A DNA stretch of 64,000 nucleotides from Agrobacterium vaccinii (GTDB lineage Bacteria; Pseudomonadota; Alphaproteobacteria; Rhizobiales; Rhizobiaceae). A program made the translations under genes and the position numbers. Below the pieces are notes generated by a model that saw only the letters and a list, made by a program, of their open reading frames with translations, did no database searches and was not told where the DNA came from. This document shows positions 38,207 through 46,870 of the stretch, in pieces; positions within the stretch are counted from its first letter, which is position 1, and every line of letters starts with the position of its first letter. Where the stretch lies: positions 1,550,001-1,614,000 of the forward strand of contig NZ_CP054150.1 of NCBI RefSeq assembly GCF_021310995.1, given 5' to 3'.

Positions 38207-38256
38207 TATATAAACAGAATATCGGAGGCATCAGCCTCTGGTTATGGTACGTTTTT

Positions 38257-38290
38257 AAAAAAGGTCTTGAGCTTCGGCTCCGGGCCTTTT
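38257..38290 (+). terminator. Intrinsic terminator of the first DUF1127 gene
   Basis: A 14-bp stem with one mismatch and three G-U pairs closes on a UUCG tetraloop (AAAAGGTCTTGAGC and partner) and is followed by TTTTTCTTTTTCTTTTTC. The T-rich tail is a striking CTTTTT repeat. The rest of 38207-38552 shows no gene. Confidence 0.85.
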
Positions 38291-38552
38291 TCTTTTTCTT
38301 TTTCTTTGTCTGCACTTCCCATGCGCCGTTGGCATTTAGCGCTCGAGCGATCGCGCTTAAAAAACACCCATTACCATGGAAATGGCTGAAAATTAGCCGA
38401 CGCACTGCACAAATGCATGGCAGTCGCCTAAATTCTGCACTCCACATCCTTGGTCTGCATATGTATATACACATCAACAGCAGAGAGCGCAGACAGAAAC
38501 GCCTCGGCAGCCTAATTCGAAGTCAAACAGAACATAGATCGAGGAAACGACC

Positions 38553-38696
38553 ATGAACCCTATCCGCATTGCAAAAAACTGGATCAGCTACCGCCGCACA
38601 ATCAATGAGCTGGGTAGCCTTTCCAACCAGGCCCTCAGCGACATCGGCCTGACACGTTACGACATCCGCAACGTTGCTTCCCGTTCGTTCCGCTAA
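38553..38696 (+). CDS. DUF1127 small arginine-rich protein
   Basis: A 47-aa protein, MNPIRIAKNWISYRRTINEL at the start, ends in ALSDIGLTRYDIRNVASR, again DUF1127. It has a GAGGAAAC ribosome site. It aligns end to end with the upstream 48-aa DUF1127 protein but has diverged at about half the positions, so the duplication is old. Its own terminator follows. The 346-bp leader after the preceding terminator probably contains the promoter and a sizeable 5' UTR. Confidence 0.9.
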   Translation: MNPIRIAKNWISYRRTINELGSLSNQALSDIGLTRYDIRNVASRSFR

Positions 38697-38765
38697 TCAG
38701 CGTAAAGGGCCATTCCGCCAACCGACCTCCCACGGGCGTTGAATGGCTGAGCGACAGGTAATCAG

Positions 38766-38786
38766 AACGGCGCCTCGGGCGCCGTT
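38766..38786 (+). terminator. Intrinsic terminator of the second DUF1127 gene
   Basis: AACGGCGCC-TCG-GGCGCCGTT is a perfect 9-bp stem with a 3-nt loop, followed directly by TTTT. Confidence 0.88.
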
Positions 38787-38960
38787 TTTGATTCAAGGCA
38801 TTCGGTCGAGAGCTTCGTCTCCCGAATTGCGTCAAGCGAGGATGACAGCATCCTCATCTCCCAAGCCAACTCCGATTCGTCCACTTCGCTATAAACACGC
38901 CAGCACTTGACAACTGTCGCAAAATAATAGAACATAAAGTGAACATATGGAGTTGCAGCA

Positions 38961-39146
38961 ATGAACGCAGCAGATAAAACCATTGAACACGCCATGTCTC
39001 TCGTCGCACAGTCACGCAGCCTTCGCGAGCGCGCGTTGGAACGGCGTCGCGAATTGCAGCGCCGCGCCGAAATGGTGACGGTCAAGCCACTTTATATTTT
39101 GAAAAAGAATGGTGGACGGCAGTTGTCGCTTCGGTTGGATAGCTAA
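38961..39146 (+). CDS. Small basic helical protein
   Basis: I do not recognise this 61-aa protein. It starts MNAADKTIEHAMSLVAQ and has a strongly Arg-rich amphipathic helix (SLRERALERRRELQRR) and a basic C-terminal part. A GGAG site nine bases upstream supports translation. It is followed by a strong terminator at 39206-39245. It has no signal peptide or Cys. It could be a nucleic-acid-associated miniprotein like the neighbouring DUF1127 products, but that is a guess. Confidence 0.65.
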   Translation: MNAADKTIEHAMSLVAQSRSLRERALERRRELQRRAEMVTVKPLYILKKNGGRQLSLRLDS

Positions 39147-39205
39147 GGGGCTGACACGCGCCCTACTTTCTAACCGCATGTACTTCGAACTAAGTTTGCT
39201 GACAC

Positions 39206-39245
39206 AAAAAATCCCGTGCGAGATCATGTCCGCACGGGATTTTTT
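39206..39245. terminator. Strong bidirectional terminator
   Basis: AAAAAATCCCGTGCG-type arms (15 bp, perfect) enclose a 10-nt loop and end in TTTTT on both strands. It separates the 61-aa gene from the convergent 82-aa gene. Confidence 0.9.
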
Positions 39246-39266
39246 GAAACAGGTGTTCGCATTGGC

Positions 39267-39515
39267 TTACTGCATTCTTAGAAGTGCTGACTGAGGTGAG
39301 GCAATCGCTGCTTCTGCGTTGCCGGGCAGTCGATCGGTCTTCTTGAGAACCAGGATTGGCTTTTGTGCGGGTTCAACCGGTGGGGTTATGCTTGCTGTCT
39401 TGAACTCACGGTCGACTGGGATCGATGCGTTCATGTTCTTGTTGACGACGCCGTCGGCAATGGCCGCAGAAGCGGAAAAGCCGATCATGGCTGCGATAAT
39501 GAGAACTGGCTTCAT
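39267..39515 (-). CDS. Small exported protein of unknown function
   Basis: The 82-aa protein begins with a signal peptide (MKPVLIIAAMIGFSASAAIA, cleavage near ADG). The remaining 60 residues are polar with a Pro-rich centre (ITPPVEPAQKPILVLKK). A GGGAGAATGAC ribosome site supports it. No family recognised. It ends 21 bp from the bidirectional terminator. Confidence 0.7.
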   Translation of the reverse strand: MKPVLIIAAMIGFSASAAIADGVVNKNMNASIPVDREFKTASITPPVEPAQKPILVLKKTDRLPGNAEAAIASPQSALLRMQ

Positions 39516-39609
39516 GTCATTCTCCCTTCTTTGTTTATATTAGCAACATATTCATCAAACTGATTGTCTTGGAATCACACGTTCGTGCTAGGCAGCTTGC
39601 AAATCCGGG

Positions 39610-39771
39610 TTAGCTCTTGCTGAGTTCAAGTCTTGCCTTGAGCGACCGGCGGAAAATCATCGCCACATATGTTCCGCTCAGAGGAACGATGAGCGGCTTG
39701 TATGTGGAGGCCGAAGTCGTGTTGGCCGCCTGCAATATCCGTCTGATGTTCGAGCTGTTTTGCAATTTCAT
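39610..39771 (-). CDS. Small 53-aa protein behind an EcfG-type promoter
   Basis: A leftward 54-codon frame (start MKLQNSSNIRRILQAANTTS) has an excellent GGAGAGG ribosome site. It contains a short hydrophobic stretch (LIVPLSGTYVAMIF) followed by a basic end (RRSLKARLELSKS). No family recognised. A GGAAC-N16-CGTT general-stress promoter lies 23-47 bp upstream, which both supports the gene and suggests stress induction. Confidence 0.65.
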   Translation of the reverse strand: MKLQNSSNIRRILQAANTTSASTYKPLIVPLSGTYVAMIFRRSLKARLELSKS

Positions 39772-39793
39772 GCTACCTCTCCTTCTCCAAATT

Positions 39794-39818
39794 AACGGAG
39801 GGCGAGACCTTTGGTTCC
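39794..39818 (-). promoter_or_regulatory. EcfG (general stress sigma) promoter
   Basis: Read leftward, GGAAC (39818-39814) and CGTT (39797-39794) are 16 bp apart, exactly the EcfG/RpoE2 consensus of Alphaproteobacteria. The predicted start of transcription is near 39787, giving a leader of about 16 nt before the 53-aa gene. Confidence 0.7.
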
Positions 39819-39923
39819 TGCGTCACGCAAGCAAAGGTTAACAATTCGTTTCGAAAAAATACTTTATACAGTCACGAATTCGTGATTGCTTTGGATGAAA
39901 CCTTGCACGTTTTGCGCTAAGTC

Positions 39924-40835
39924 TCAGATATCGAAGACACCTGTGGCAACACGCACGGCATGACCGCCGATTCGGGCGCGGGAAATCTCGTTTTCCTTCA
40001 CATCCATTGTGAGATGAATATGCGATGGGCGTCCCATTTCGACACCCTGCTCTATCAACATCGGGTAGTGCCCATCGGCCAACCTGTCGAAGTGATGGAT
40101 AGCACCGGAAAGCGCTGCGACCGCGGAGCCGGTCGCCGGGTCTTCTGAAATGCCCATATCGGGCGAGAACATGCGGGCGTGGAATTTCGCCGCATGGTTC
40201 ACGCCGCCGCGACAGTAGAGATAAGCAGATGTCAGCCGTCCCTCGACAAGCGGCGCATTTTTAAGCCACAGGCTCGCATCGAAATCCACTTCCTCCATCG
40301 CCGCAATGTTGTGCACGGGAATGGTGAGAAAGGGGACGCCCGCAGTCCAGATCGACGGGTGGTGGTTTTCAAAGCCAAGCTGTGCCTCTGCAAGGCCCAG
40401 AGCATCGGCAAGCTGATCATTGTAAAGCGGCAGGTCGAAACACGACGATTTTCGCGGCAGGTCGAATTCGGCAAAGCTCGCCTCGCCTTCACGAACACGG
40501 ATGGCGCATCTGACGGGTCCGACCTTTTCCTCCAGCACAGTCACCATATCGGCAGAGCTCTGACTGTGATTTCGTTCAGCGATGGCAATGGCAGCACCCA
40601 CTGTGGGGTGCCCTGCAAAAGGCAGCTCCGATGCAGGCGTGAATATTCTGAGGAGTGCGGCATAGGAAGGGTTATCGGATTGCGTGACGAAAACGGTTTC
40701 CGACAGGTTCATCTCCCGCGCGATGGCCTGCATCGTATCGTCATCCAGACCATCTGCGCCGAACATCACGGCCAGCGGGTTCCCAGCCAGTTTCTGGCGG
40801 GTGAAGACATCGTAGATACTGTACTCTATCGCCAC
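39924..40835 (-). CDS. PhzF-family isomerase-like protein
   Basis: The 303-aa protein is of the PhzF/YddE family (diaminopimelate-epimerase fold, two similar domains). The N-terminus YSIYDVFTRQKLAGNPLAV and the motif ELPFAGHPTVGAAIA are diagnostic, and MNLSETVFV contains the catalytic Glu. The second domain has SPDMGISEDPATGSA. The substrate is unknown outside phenazine producers, and no phenazine genes are present. The GTG at 40835 follows an AGGGAGTGGGAT site and gives the family N-terminus. Confidence 0.9.
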   Translation of the reverse strand: MAIEYSIYDVFTRQKLAGNPLAVMFGADGLDDDTMQAIAREMNLSETVFVTQSDNPSYAALLRIFTPASELPFAGHPTVGAAIAIAERNHSQSSADMVTVLEEKVGPVRCAIRVREGEASFAEFDLPRKSSCFDLPLYNDQLADALGLAEAQLGFENHHPSIWTAGVPFLTIPVHNIAAMEEVDFDASLWLKNAPLVEGRLTSAYLYCRGGVNHAAKFHARMFSPDMGISEDPATGSAVAALSGAIHHFDRLADGHYPMLIEQGVEMGRPSHIHLTMDVKENEISRARIGGHAVRVATGVFDI

Positions 40836-41008
40836 ATCCCACTCCCTGGGCACCTGCAATGCCCCGCAAACTGCCTGACCTGACTGGGCACTGCAACCCT
40901 GTTTATACGCAAGCACTCAAGAAGCTGTGGACGTGGCCGGTGCATTTTAAAGAGCTTGTCCTGACAGCAGGTCTTCATGTACCAAAGGCCATCAACAGGG
41001 GTGACTGC

Positions 41009-41782
41009 ATGTCGCGTTCAACTGAGAGTCTGTGTTTCGTTGCTTCGACCACCGACAATGCGCAAAGTGCGCGGGACGAACTTGTCACGCATTACGGCAA
41101 TGCCTCTTTCGATGAAGCCGATGTCATCGTGGTGCTGGGCGGTGATGGTTTCATGTTGCAGGTCCTCAACGAGACCATGAACTCCGGCAAGCGTGTCTAC
41201 GGCATGAATCGTGGCTCGATCGGGTTTTTGATGAATGACTACCGGGTCAAAGGGTTACCGGAGCGGATCGCGATTGCCACCGGCAATGATTTTCACCCGT
41301 TGCGCATGACCACCATCGATGCCGATGGCAAAGACTTCTCGGCGCTTGCCATGAATGAAGTCAGTCTGTTCCGCCAGTCCCACCAGGCCGCAAAACTGCG
41401 GGTGGATGTGGATGGCAAGACACGGCTGGAAGAGCTGATCTGCGATGGCATGATGGTGGCAACACCTGCGGGCTCCACGGCCTATAACTTCTCGGCGCAC
41501 GGTCCGATCCTGCCGCTCGAATCGCCGCTTCTGGCGTTGACGCCGGTCAGTGCGTTTCGCCCGCGCCGCTGGCGTGGCGCTCTGCTGCCAAATAAGGTAA
41601 CGGTGGATATCCACGTTCTGGAGAGCGAAAAGCGTCCGGTCAACGCCGTTGCCGACCACACGGAGGTCAAGTCGGTGCAAACCGTGCGCATAGCGCAATC
41701 CCAGGACAGAACCGCAAAAATTCTCTCGGACCCGGATCGATCATGGTCGGACAGGGTGCTTGCCGAACAGTTTACGAATTGA
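41009..41782 (+). CDS. nadK: NAD kinase
   Basis: It phosphorylates NAD to NADP using ATP. The 257 aa match the short rhizobial form. The active-site motif is VVLGGDGFMLQ with the GGDG signature. GMNRGSIGFLMN, the EVSLFRQSHQAAKL segment and DGMMVATPAGSTAYNFSAHGP follow, the last being the typical NAD-binding loop. The ATG at 41009 has a CAGGGGTGAC site; upstream in-frame sequence is not conserved in type. It ends in a TGATG overlap with the exported-protein gene. Confidence 0.95.
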   Translation: MSRSTESLCFVASTTDNAQSARDELVTHYGNASFDEADVIVVLGGDGFMLQVLNETMNSGKRVYGMNRGSIGFLMNDYRVKGLPERIAIATGNDFHPLRMTTIDADGKDFSALAMNEVSLFRQSHQAAKLRVDVDGKTRLEELICDGMMVATPAGSTAYNFSAHGPILPLESPLLALTPVSAFRPRRWRGALLPNKVTVDIHVLESEKRPVNAVADHTEVKSVQTVRIAQSQDRTAKILSDPDRSWSDRVLAEQFTN

Positions 41783-42282
41783 TGAAGATAACGATGATCA
41801 AAAGCTTCCTCGCCGCCACATTTCTCGCTGCCAGCCTCTGCGTGGCTCACGCCCAGACGCAAGGACCCGGCATCGACGCCCTGCCAGTCTCCACGATTTT
41901 CGTGGCAAGCAGCGGTATGTGGGAACAGGATGCCCAAGCCCAGGTTGAAAACAAGTCAGCAGGATCGGCTGAGCCAACACGCGGCTATTATAAGGTCATC
42001 GCCATGCGCCAGACCGATGGAACAGCGAAGATTTACCTTCAGCAGATCGCCTACACCGCAAATGGTCCCAGCCTTGTTGAGACCGTCGAGCTGGAAGAAT
42101 TCACCCAGATGGAGGCCTATGTGACCGACATCCGCCCGGAAAGCTCCGCCGGTGCCTCCGATGTTCCAGGCCTTTTCGTCACTGTTCACCTGAAAACGAA
42201 CCCCACGCAAAAAGATGCAGATGCATGGACGGTTCTGATCGATGAACTCGGCGACATGAAGATCGAGAAAGCCTCGAACTGA
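41782..42282 (+). CDS. Small exported protein translationally coupled to nadK
   Basis: I do not recognise this 166-aa protein. A signal peptide (MIKSFLAATFLAASLCVAHA) precedes a mature domain with KVIAMRQTDGTAKIYLQQIAY and VPGLFVTVHLKTNPTQKD. The start ATG shares a base with the nadK stop. It converges with the isochorismatase-like gene, 9 bp between stops. The function is unknown; coupling to nadK may just reflect co-transcription. Confidence 0.72.
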   Translation: MKITMIKSFLAATFLAASLCVAHAQTQGPGIDALPVSTIFVASSGMWEQDAQAQVENKSAGSAEPTRGYYKVIAMRQTDGTAKIYLQQIAYTANGPSLVETVELEEFTQMEAYVTDIRPESSAGASDVPGLFVTVHLKTNPTQKDADAWTVLIDELGDMKIEKASN

Positions 42283-42290
42283 GTGGGCGA

Positions 42291-42761
42291 TCAGAGGCCG
42301 ATGTCCTCCGGCCTCTCCAACACAGCACCGAAATGATGTTTCCAGAGGCGAGCGCCCAGCGCGCCGCTGCGGTCGAGACTGGAACCGACGGTCAGCCACG
42401 GTATCAGCGTTGGGCGTAACCCGGCGTCGAAAAAGCTGAACCCCGCCGCAAGAACGCAGGTATCAGCCTGAATGCCGCAGACGAGCACACGGTCTGGCTT
42501 CAACGACACTAGGTAGTCAACGGCTTCTCTCGGTGGGGCATACCCATGCTTGATAAAGACGCGGTCGGCAGCGACCAGTGAATTATCTGAAGCACCCGGC
42601 TTCCAGCCCAACTGGCTCTCGAAAGGCGTGATGCTTTCATCATGCCGCTCGACGCTTGCGACACTCGGCAGCAGCGTGGCAAGGCGGGCAATGTTGCTGA
42701 CGAGGTCCGCAGGCGGATCGAAGCTTGGCTGCACATCGACGATATAGAGAACCTGTTTCAC
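42291..42761 (-). CDS. Isochorismatase-like cysteine hydrolase
   Basis: The 156-aa protein starts VLYIVDVQPSFDPP, containing the catalytic Asp of the family. Lys in RVFIKHGYAP and Cys in VLVCGIQADTCVLAAGFSFF complete the Asp-Lys-Cys triad typical of isochorismatase/nicotinamidase-like hydrolases. The substrate is not predictable; it is short and lacks the nicotinamidase metal motif. It lies just left of the prfB terminator. Confidence 0.85.
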   Translation of the reverse strand: MKQVLYIVDVQPSFDPPADLVSNIARLATLLPSVASVERHDESITPFESQLGWKPGASDNSLVAADRVFIKHGYAPPREAVDYLVSLKPDRVLVCGIQADTCVLAAGFSFFDAGLRPTLIPWLTVGSSLDRSGALGARLWKHHFGAVLERPEDIGL

Positions 42762-42801
42762 GCTACACCGCTCCCCTGTAAATTGGGCTCCAAATCAAAA
42801 A

Positions 42802-42826
42802 GCCTCCCGCAAGACATGCGAGAGGC
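42802..42826 (-). terminator. Intrinsic terminator of prfB
   Basis: GCCTCCCGCA and TGCGAGAGGC pair with one C-A mismatch around a 5-nt loop. Read leftward it ends in TTTTTGATT, 31 bp after the prfB stop. Confidence 0.8.
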
Positions 42827-42856
42827 CAATGTCGTCACAAAGCACAACACCTGAGA

Positions 42857-43988
42857 TCAGTCGATGTCGGAGACTTCGACGTCTGCACCGCCGCTGATGC
42901 GGTGGGCGAGCGCTGCTTCCATGAACTCGTTCAGTTCACCATCGAGCACGTTGCTCGGCGCGGTGCTTTCCACGCCCGTGCGCAAATCCTTGACCAGCTG
43001 GTAGGGCTGCAAAACGTAGGAGCGGATCTGGTGGCCCCAGCCGATATCTGTCTTGGATGCGGCCTGAGCATTGGCCGCGGCTTCCCGCTTCATCAACTCG
43101 GCTTCGTAGAGGCGCGAACGCAGCATTTCCCACGCCTTGGCGCGGTTCTTGTGCTGGGAGCGTTCCTGCTGACAGGCCACCGCGATGCCGGTTGGAATAT
43201 GCGTGATACGCACAGCCGAGTCGGTCGTGTTGACGTGCTGTCCGCCCGCACCCGACGAGCGATAGGTATCGATGCGGCAATCGCTTTCGTTGATGTCGAT
43301 CTGGATCGAATCATCGACAACCGGGTAAACCCAGATGGACGAAAAGGAGGTGTGTCGGCGCGCATTGCTGTCGTAAGGCGAAATGCGAACGAGACGGTGA
43401 ACGCCCGATTCCGTCTTCATCCAGCCGAAAGCATTGTGGCCCTTGACCAGAATGGTCGCGGATTTGATGCCCGCTTCTTCGCCTTCATGAACTTCCAGAA
43501 CTTCGACCTTGTAGCCCTGACGCTCTGCCCAGCGCGTGTACATGCGCAGCAGAATATTGGCCCAGTCCTGGCTCTCCGTGCCACCGGCGCCGGAATGCAC
43601 TTCGACATAAGTATCGTTGCTATCGGCTTCACCCGAAAGCATGGCTTCCACCTGACGGCGGTTCGCCTCGCTTCGCAGCGTCTTCAAAGCGTCTTCGGCT
43701 TCCTTGATGATGTCGGCATCACCTTCCGCCTCACCCATCTCGATCAGCTCGACATTGTCGTTGACCTGCTGTTCGAGGGCTTTGACGCCATGGATGGATT
43801 CGTCAAGCTGCTGGCGCTCGCGCATCAGCTTCTGCGCTTCTGTCGCGTCATTCCAGAGGTTCGGGTCTTCGGCCTTGTTGTTCAACCAGTCCAGTCGTCT
43901 TATCGCCTGGTCCCAGTCAAAGATGCCTCCTCAGCAGGCTTATGGCCTGCCTGATTTCGTCGACGACGTTCACGATCTCATTGCGCAT
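42857..43988 (-). CDS. prfB: Peptide chain release factor 2 with programmed +1 frameshift
   Basis: RF2 releases peptides at UGA and UAA. The gene has two frames. A 23-codon first part starts [19 protein letters not shown] and ends CTT-TGA. After a +1 shift at CTT TGA C, translation continues [18 protein letters not shown] to the stop at 42857, giving about 376 aa. The GGQ motif is intact in [13 protein letters not shown]. The UGA-recognising SPF tripeptide appears as SPY in [17 protein letters not shown] perfect AGGAGG stimulates the shift. Read as a single frame the gene would look truncated at its N-terminus. Confidence 0.95.
43916..43931 (-). promoter_or_regulatory. prfB autoregulatory frameshift site
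   Basis: Leftward, AGGAGG (43931-43926), CAT, then CTT TGA C (43922-43916). The internal Shine-Dalgarno, the slippery CTT and the in-frame TGA match the classical RF2 frameshift cassette, where low RF2 permits slippage past the UGA. Confidence 0.93.
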
Positions 43989-44045
43989 TTCGCAGATACT
44001 TCGCTTTCATGGAAATTGGCATTAAAACTCGATGGCTGAATAAAT

Positions 44046-44080
44046 GCGAGGGGCGCGGATGTAAAGCCCGCGCCCCTCGC
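44046..44080 (-). terminator. Intrinsic terminator of the PBP1A gene
   Basis: GCGAGGGGCGCGG and its perfect complement form a 13-bp stem with a 9-nt loop, 17 bp after the PBP1A stop; leftward it is followed by ATTTATTC. It separates PBP1A from prfB. Confidence 0.75.
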
Positions 44081-44097
44081 CTTTCCATCAATTGGGT

Positions 44098-46533
44098 TCA
44101 ATAGAGGCCGCCGCCACCGCCGGTAATGGCCTGCTGGGCCTGTGGCGAAGCGCGCAGAATGTCTTCCTGGGACATGGCGCCGTCCATACCAATCACGTTG
44201 AAGCTGCTGGCCGGACCCGTGCCAGGCTTGAAGGCTTCCATGATCGTATCGGGCTCGCCCTCATTGGCAGCCATGCCGGTCTTGCGGTTGACGGCAACGA
44301 ATTGCATGCCGTTGGGAACGATGAACTTGCTCTGTGGCAGATGCTTTGCAGCCTGCGCAATGAACTCACCGAAGATCGGCGCTGCCAGCGAACCGCCGGT
44401 GCCGCCACGACCAAGCGGTGCCGGGCTATCGAAGCCGATATAGAGGCCAGCCACCAGATCAGGCGTGTAACCCACGAACCAGGCGTCTTTTTCGTCATTG
44501 GTCGTGCCGGTCTTGCCTGCTACCGGCAGGTTGACCTTGATCTTGCCTGCCGCCGTACCGCGCTGAACGACGCCCTCAAGCATGGATGTCGTTTGATACG
44601 CCGTCATCGGGTCAAGAACCTGCTCGCGATTGTCAACGATCTCGGGTTCATCCTGATTCTGCCAGCTAGCAGCGTTACAGCTTTCGCAGCCGCGCTCCTC
44701 ATGACGGAAAATCGTCTTGCCGTAGCGGTCTTGAATGCGGTCGATAACCGTTGGGTTGATCTGCTTGCCGCCATTCGCAATCACGGAATAGGCAGAGACC
44801 ATCCGCATCACAGTGGTTTCACCGGAACCAAGCGACATGGCCAGCAGTGGCGGCATCTTGTCGTAAATGCCGAATCGCTCGGCATATTCCGCAACGAGGT
44901 TCATGCCCATATCCTGCGCCAGGCGCACAGTCATGAGGTTACGGGATTTCTCGATACCCAGACGCAGTGTCGACGGACCAGCTACTTCGCCGCCGTAGTT
45001 CTGCGGACGCCAGACCTGACCGCCGGAAACAACCTCAAGCGGTGCATCCATGACTACAGATGCAGGCGTATAGCCATTGTCCAGGGCCGCAGCATAGATG
45101 AACGGCTTGAACGAGGAACCCGGCTGGCGCATCGCCTGCGTCGCGCGGTTGAATTCCGACTGGCCATAGGAGAAGCCACCCACCATGGCCAGAACGCGGC
45201 CGGTATGCGGGTCCATCACCACCATGCCGCCCTGCACCTTCGGCGGCTGACGAAGACGGTATTCCACACCATCATTGGACAGCGGCTCGACGTAGACGAC
45301 GTCGCCGGTTTTCAAGACGCTCGCAGGCGACTTGGCTGTCGCGCGCTGCCCCTTGGCATCACGGTAGGCCCAGCGCATGTTTTCCGGCTTGATGTGGCCT
45401 CGGCTGCGCTTATCCGGGTTGTCGCTATCACCATCAGGACGAAGGCCAACATCGACTCCATCGGCGGATGCGGCCAGCACGACGGCCATTTTCCATTCGG
45501 GAACGTCACGAAGCGGCTTGATCTTAGCCAGCGCCTCGCTCCAGTTGCCGGAGGTATCAATCTGATCGACAGGACCATGGAAGCCACGACGCTCATCGTA
45601 ATCCAGCAAACCATCCTGAAGCGCCTTGCGGGCCTCCAACTGAATATCGGGATCGAATGACGTGCGAACGGAAAGGCCGCCTTCCAGCAATGCCTTCTCT
45701 CCGTACTTCTCAACGATCTGGCGGCGTGCCTCTTCGGAGAAGTAATCTGATGCCGCGAGACGCGCTCCGCCTGTGCGAATATTCACGCCCAAGGGCTGCG
45801 TCTTGGCATCGGCTGCGTCGGCTTGTGTGATGTAGCCATTTTCCGCCATGCGGTCGATGACCCAGTTGCGGCGTTCGACCGCAGCCTTTTCACGGCGCAA
45901 TGGGTGATAATTCGCGGGTCCCTTCGGAAGCGCAGCCAGATAGGCTGTTTCCGCAATCGTCAGTTCAGTCACGGACTTATTGAAATAGGTCAGAGCAGCA
46001 CTGGCGATACCGTAGGAGTTGAGACCGAAGAAAATCTCGTTGAGGTAAAGCTCGAGGATCTTATCCTTGCTGTAGGCCTGCTCGATGCGGAAGGACAAGA
46101 TCGCTTCCTTGGCCTTACGCTCCATGGTCTGCTCATTGGTCAACAGGAAGTTCTTGGCAACCTGCTGCGTAATCGTCGAGCCACCCTGCGTCGGACCGCC
46201 CGTCACGTAAGCAACAGCTGCGCGGGCAAAGCCGGTGACGTCGATGCCGGGGTGCTGATAGAAATTCTTGTCTTCGGCAGACAGAAACGCAGCCTTGACG
46301 CGGTCCGGCACGGCCTGAATGGGCAGGAACAGGCGCCGCTGCTTGGCGTATTCTGCCATCAGCGCGCCATTACCGGCGTGGATGCGTGTCGTTACCGGTG
46401 GCTCGTAACTGTTCAGCACCGCGTAATCGGGCAGATCCTTCGTAATGGTCACCAAATAAATGGCAACACCGCCAGCCACCACAAGGAACAGCATGCTGGC
46501 CAAGCCGAAGAAATATCCAATAAGTCTGATCAT
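44098..46533 (-). CDS. mrcA: Penicillin-binding protein 1A
   Basis: This bifunctional peptidoglycan synthase of the inner membrane has 811 aa. A transmembrane anchor lies at about residues 5-27. The GT51 glycosyltransferase has SAEDKNFYQHPGID with the catalytic Glu and GGPTQGGSTITQQVAKN. An OB-like linker is followed by the transpeptidase with SxxK in PGSSFKPFIY, SRN in EKSRNLMTV and KTG in VAGKTGTTNDEKDAW. In A. tumefaciens PBP1A is the major synthase of unipolar growth. It is leftward, with the amiC gene 337 bp upstream on the same strand. Also called ponA. Confidence 0.95.
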   Translation of the reverse strand: MIRLIGYFFGLASMLFLVVAGGVAIYLVTITKDLPDYAVLNSYEPPVTTRIHAGNGALMAEYAKQRRLFLPIQAVPDRVKAAFLSAEDKNFYQHPGIDVTGFARAAVAYVTGGPTQGGSTITQQVAKNFLLTNEQTMERKAKEAILSFRIEQAYSKDKILELYLNEIFFGLNSYGIASAALTYFNKSVTELTIAETAYLAALPKGPANYHPLRREKAAVERRNWVIDRMAENGYITQADAADAKTQPLGVNIRTGGARLAASDYFSEEARRQIVEKYGEKALLEGGLSVRTSFDPDIQLEARKALQDGLLDYDERRGFHGPVDQIDTSGNWSEALAKIKPLRDVPEWKMAVVLAASADGVDVGLRPDGDSDNPDKRSRGHIKPENMRWAYRDAKGQRATAKSPASVLKTGDVVYVEPLSNDGVEYRLRQPPKVQGGMVVMDPHTGRVLAMVGGFSYGQSEFNRATQAMRQPGSSFKPFIYAAALDNGYTPASVVMDAPLEVVSGGQVWRPQNYGGEVAGPSTLRLGIEKSRNLMTVRLAQDMGMNLVAEYAERFGIYDKMPPLLAMSLGSGETTVMRMVSAYSVIANGGKQINPTVIDRIQDRYGKTIFRHEERGCESCNAASWQNQDEPEIVDNREQVLDPMTAYQTTSMLEGVVQRGTAAGKIKVNLPVAGKTGTTNDEKDAWFVGYTPDLVAGLYIGFDSPAPLGRGGTGGSLAAPIFGEFIAQAAKHLPQSKFIVPNGMQFVAVNRKTGMAANEGEPDTIMEAFKPGTGPASSFNVIGMDGAMSQEDILRASPQAQQAITGGGGGLY

Positions 46534-46870
46534 ATTAAAGCTACCGATACTTCGAATCGTAACTGGTTGCGCCCGTTGTTATGAGCACATTCTTGCATAT
46601 AGCATGCCGTTTTGCACACCGCTTCATCGATGACAAGCCGCCAAGAGCAGCATTCTCTCATACATTAAAGTGAGCCGTGGCTTTCTGCTTCGCGAAAAGC
46701 ACACATCACCATCGAATCCTGTGTCCGAGTAACGTGGGGAATGTGAGTAAAATAGGGCCCGTAGCAGATTATCATTCCAGATATTGTGTCTCTACGCCCT
46801 TTTTATCGCGCAGGTCGCGAAGATGTCACAGGTGACATCTTCGCGACGCATCGACACAGAACGGTAACGC
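46534..46870. other. Intergenic region between amiC and PBP1A with a perfect hairpin
   Basis: The 337 bp hold no supportable gene. They include the PBP1A promoter region. At 46814-46847 a perfect 15-bp inverted repeat, GTCGCGAAGATGTCA and complement, has a 4-nt loop. It lies 24 bp past the amiC stop. Neither strand has a T run after it, so it is not a standard intrinsic terminator; it may be a 3'-end stabiliser or a protein-binding site. Confidence 0.6.
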
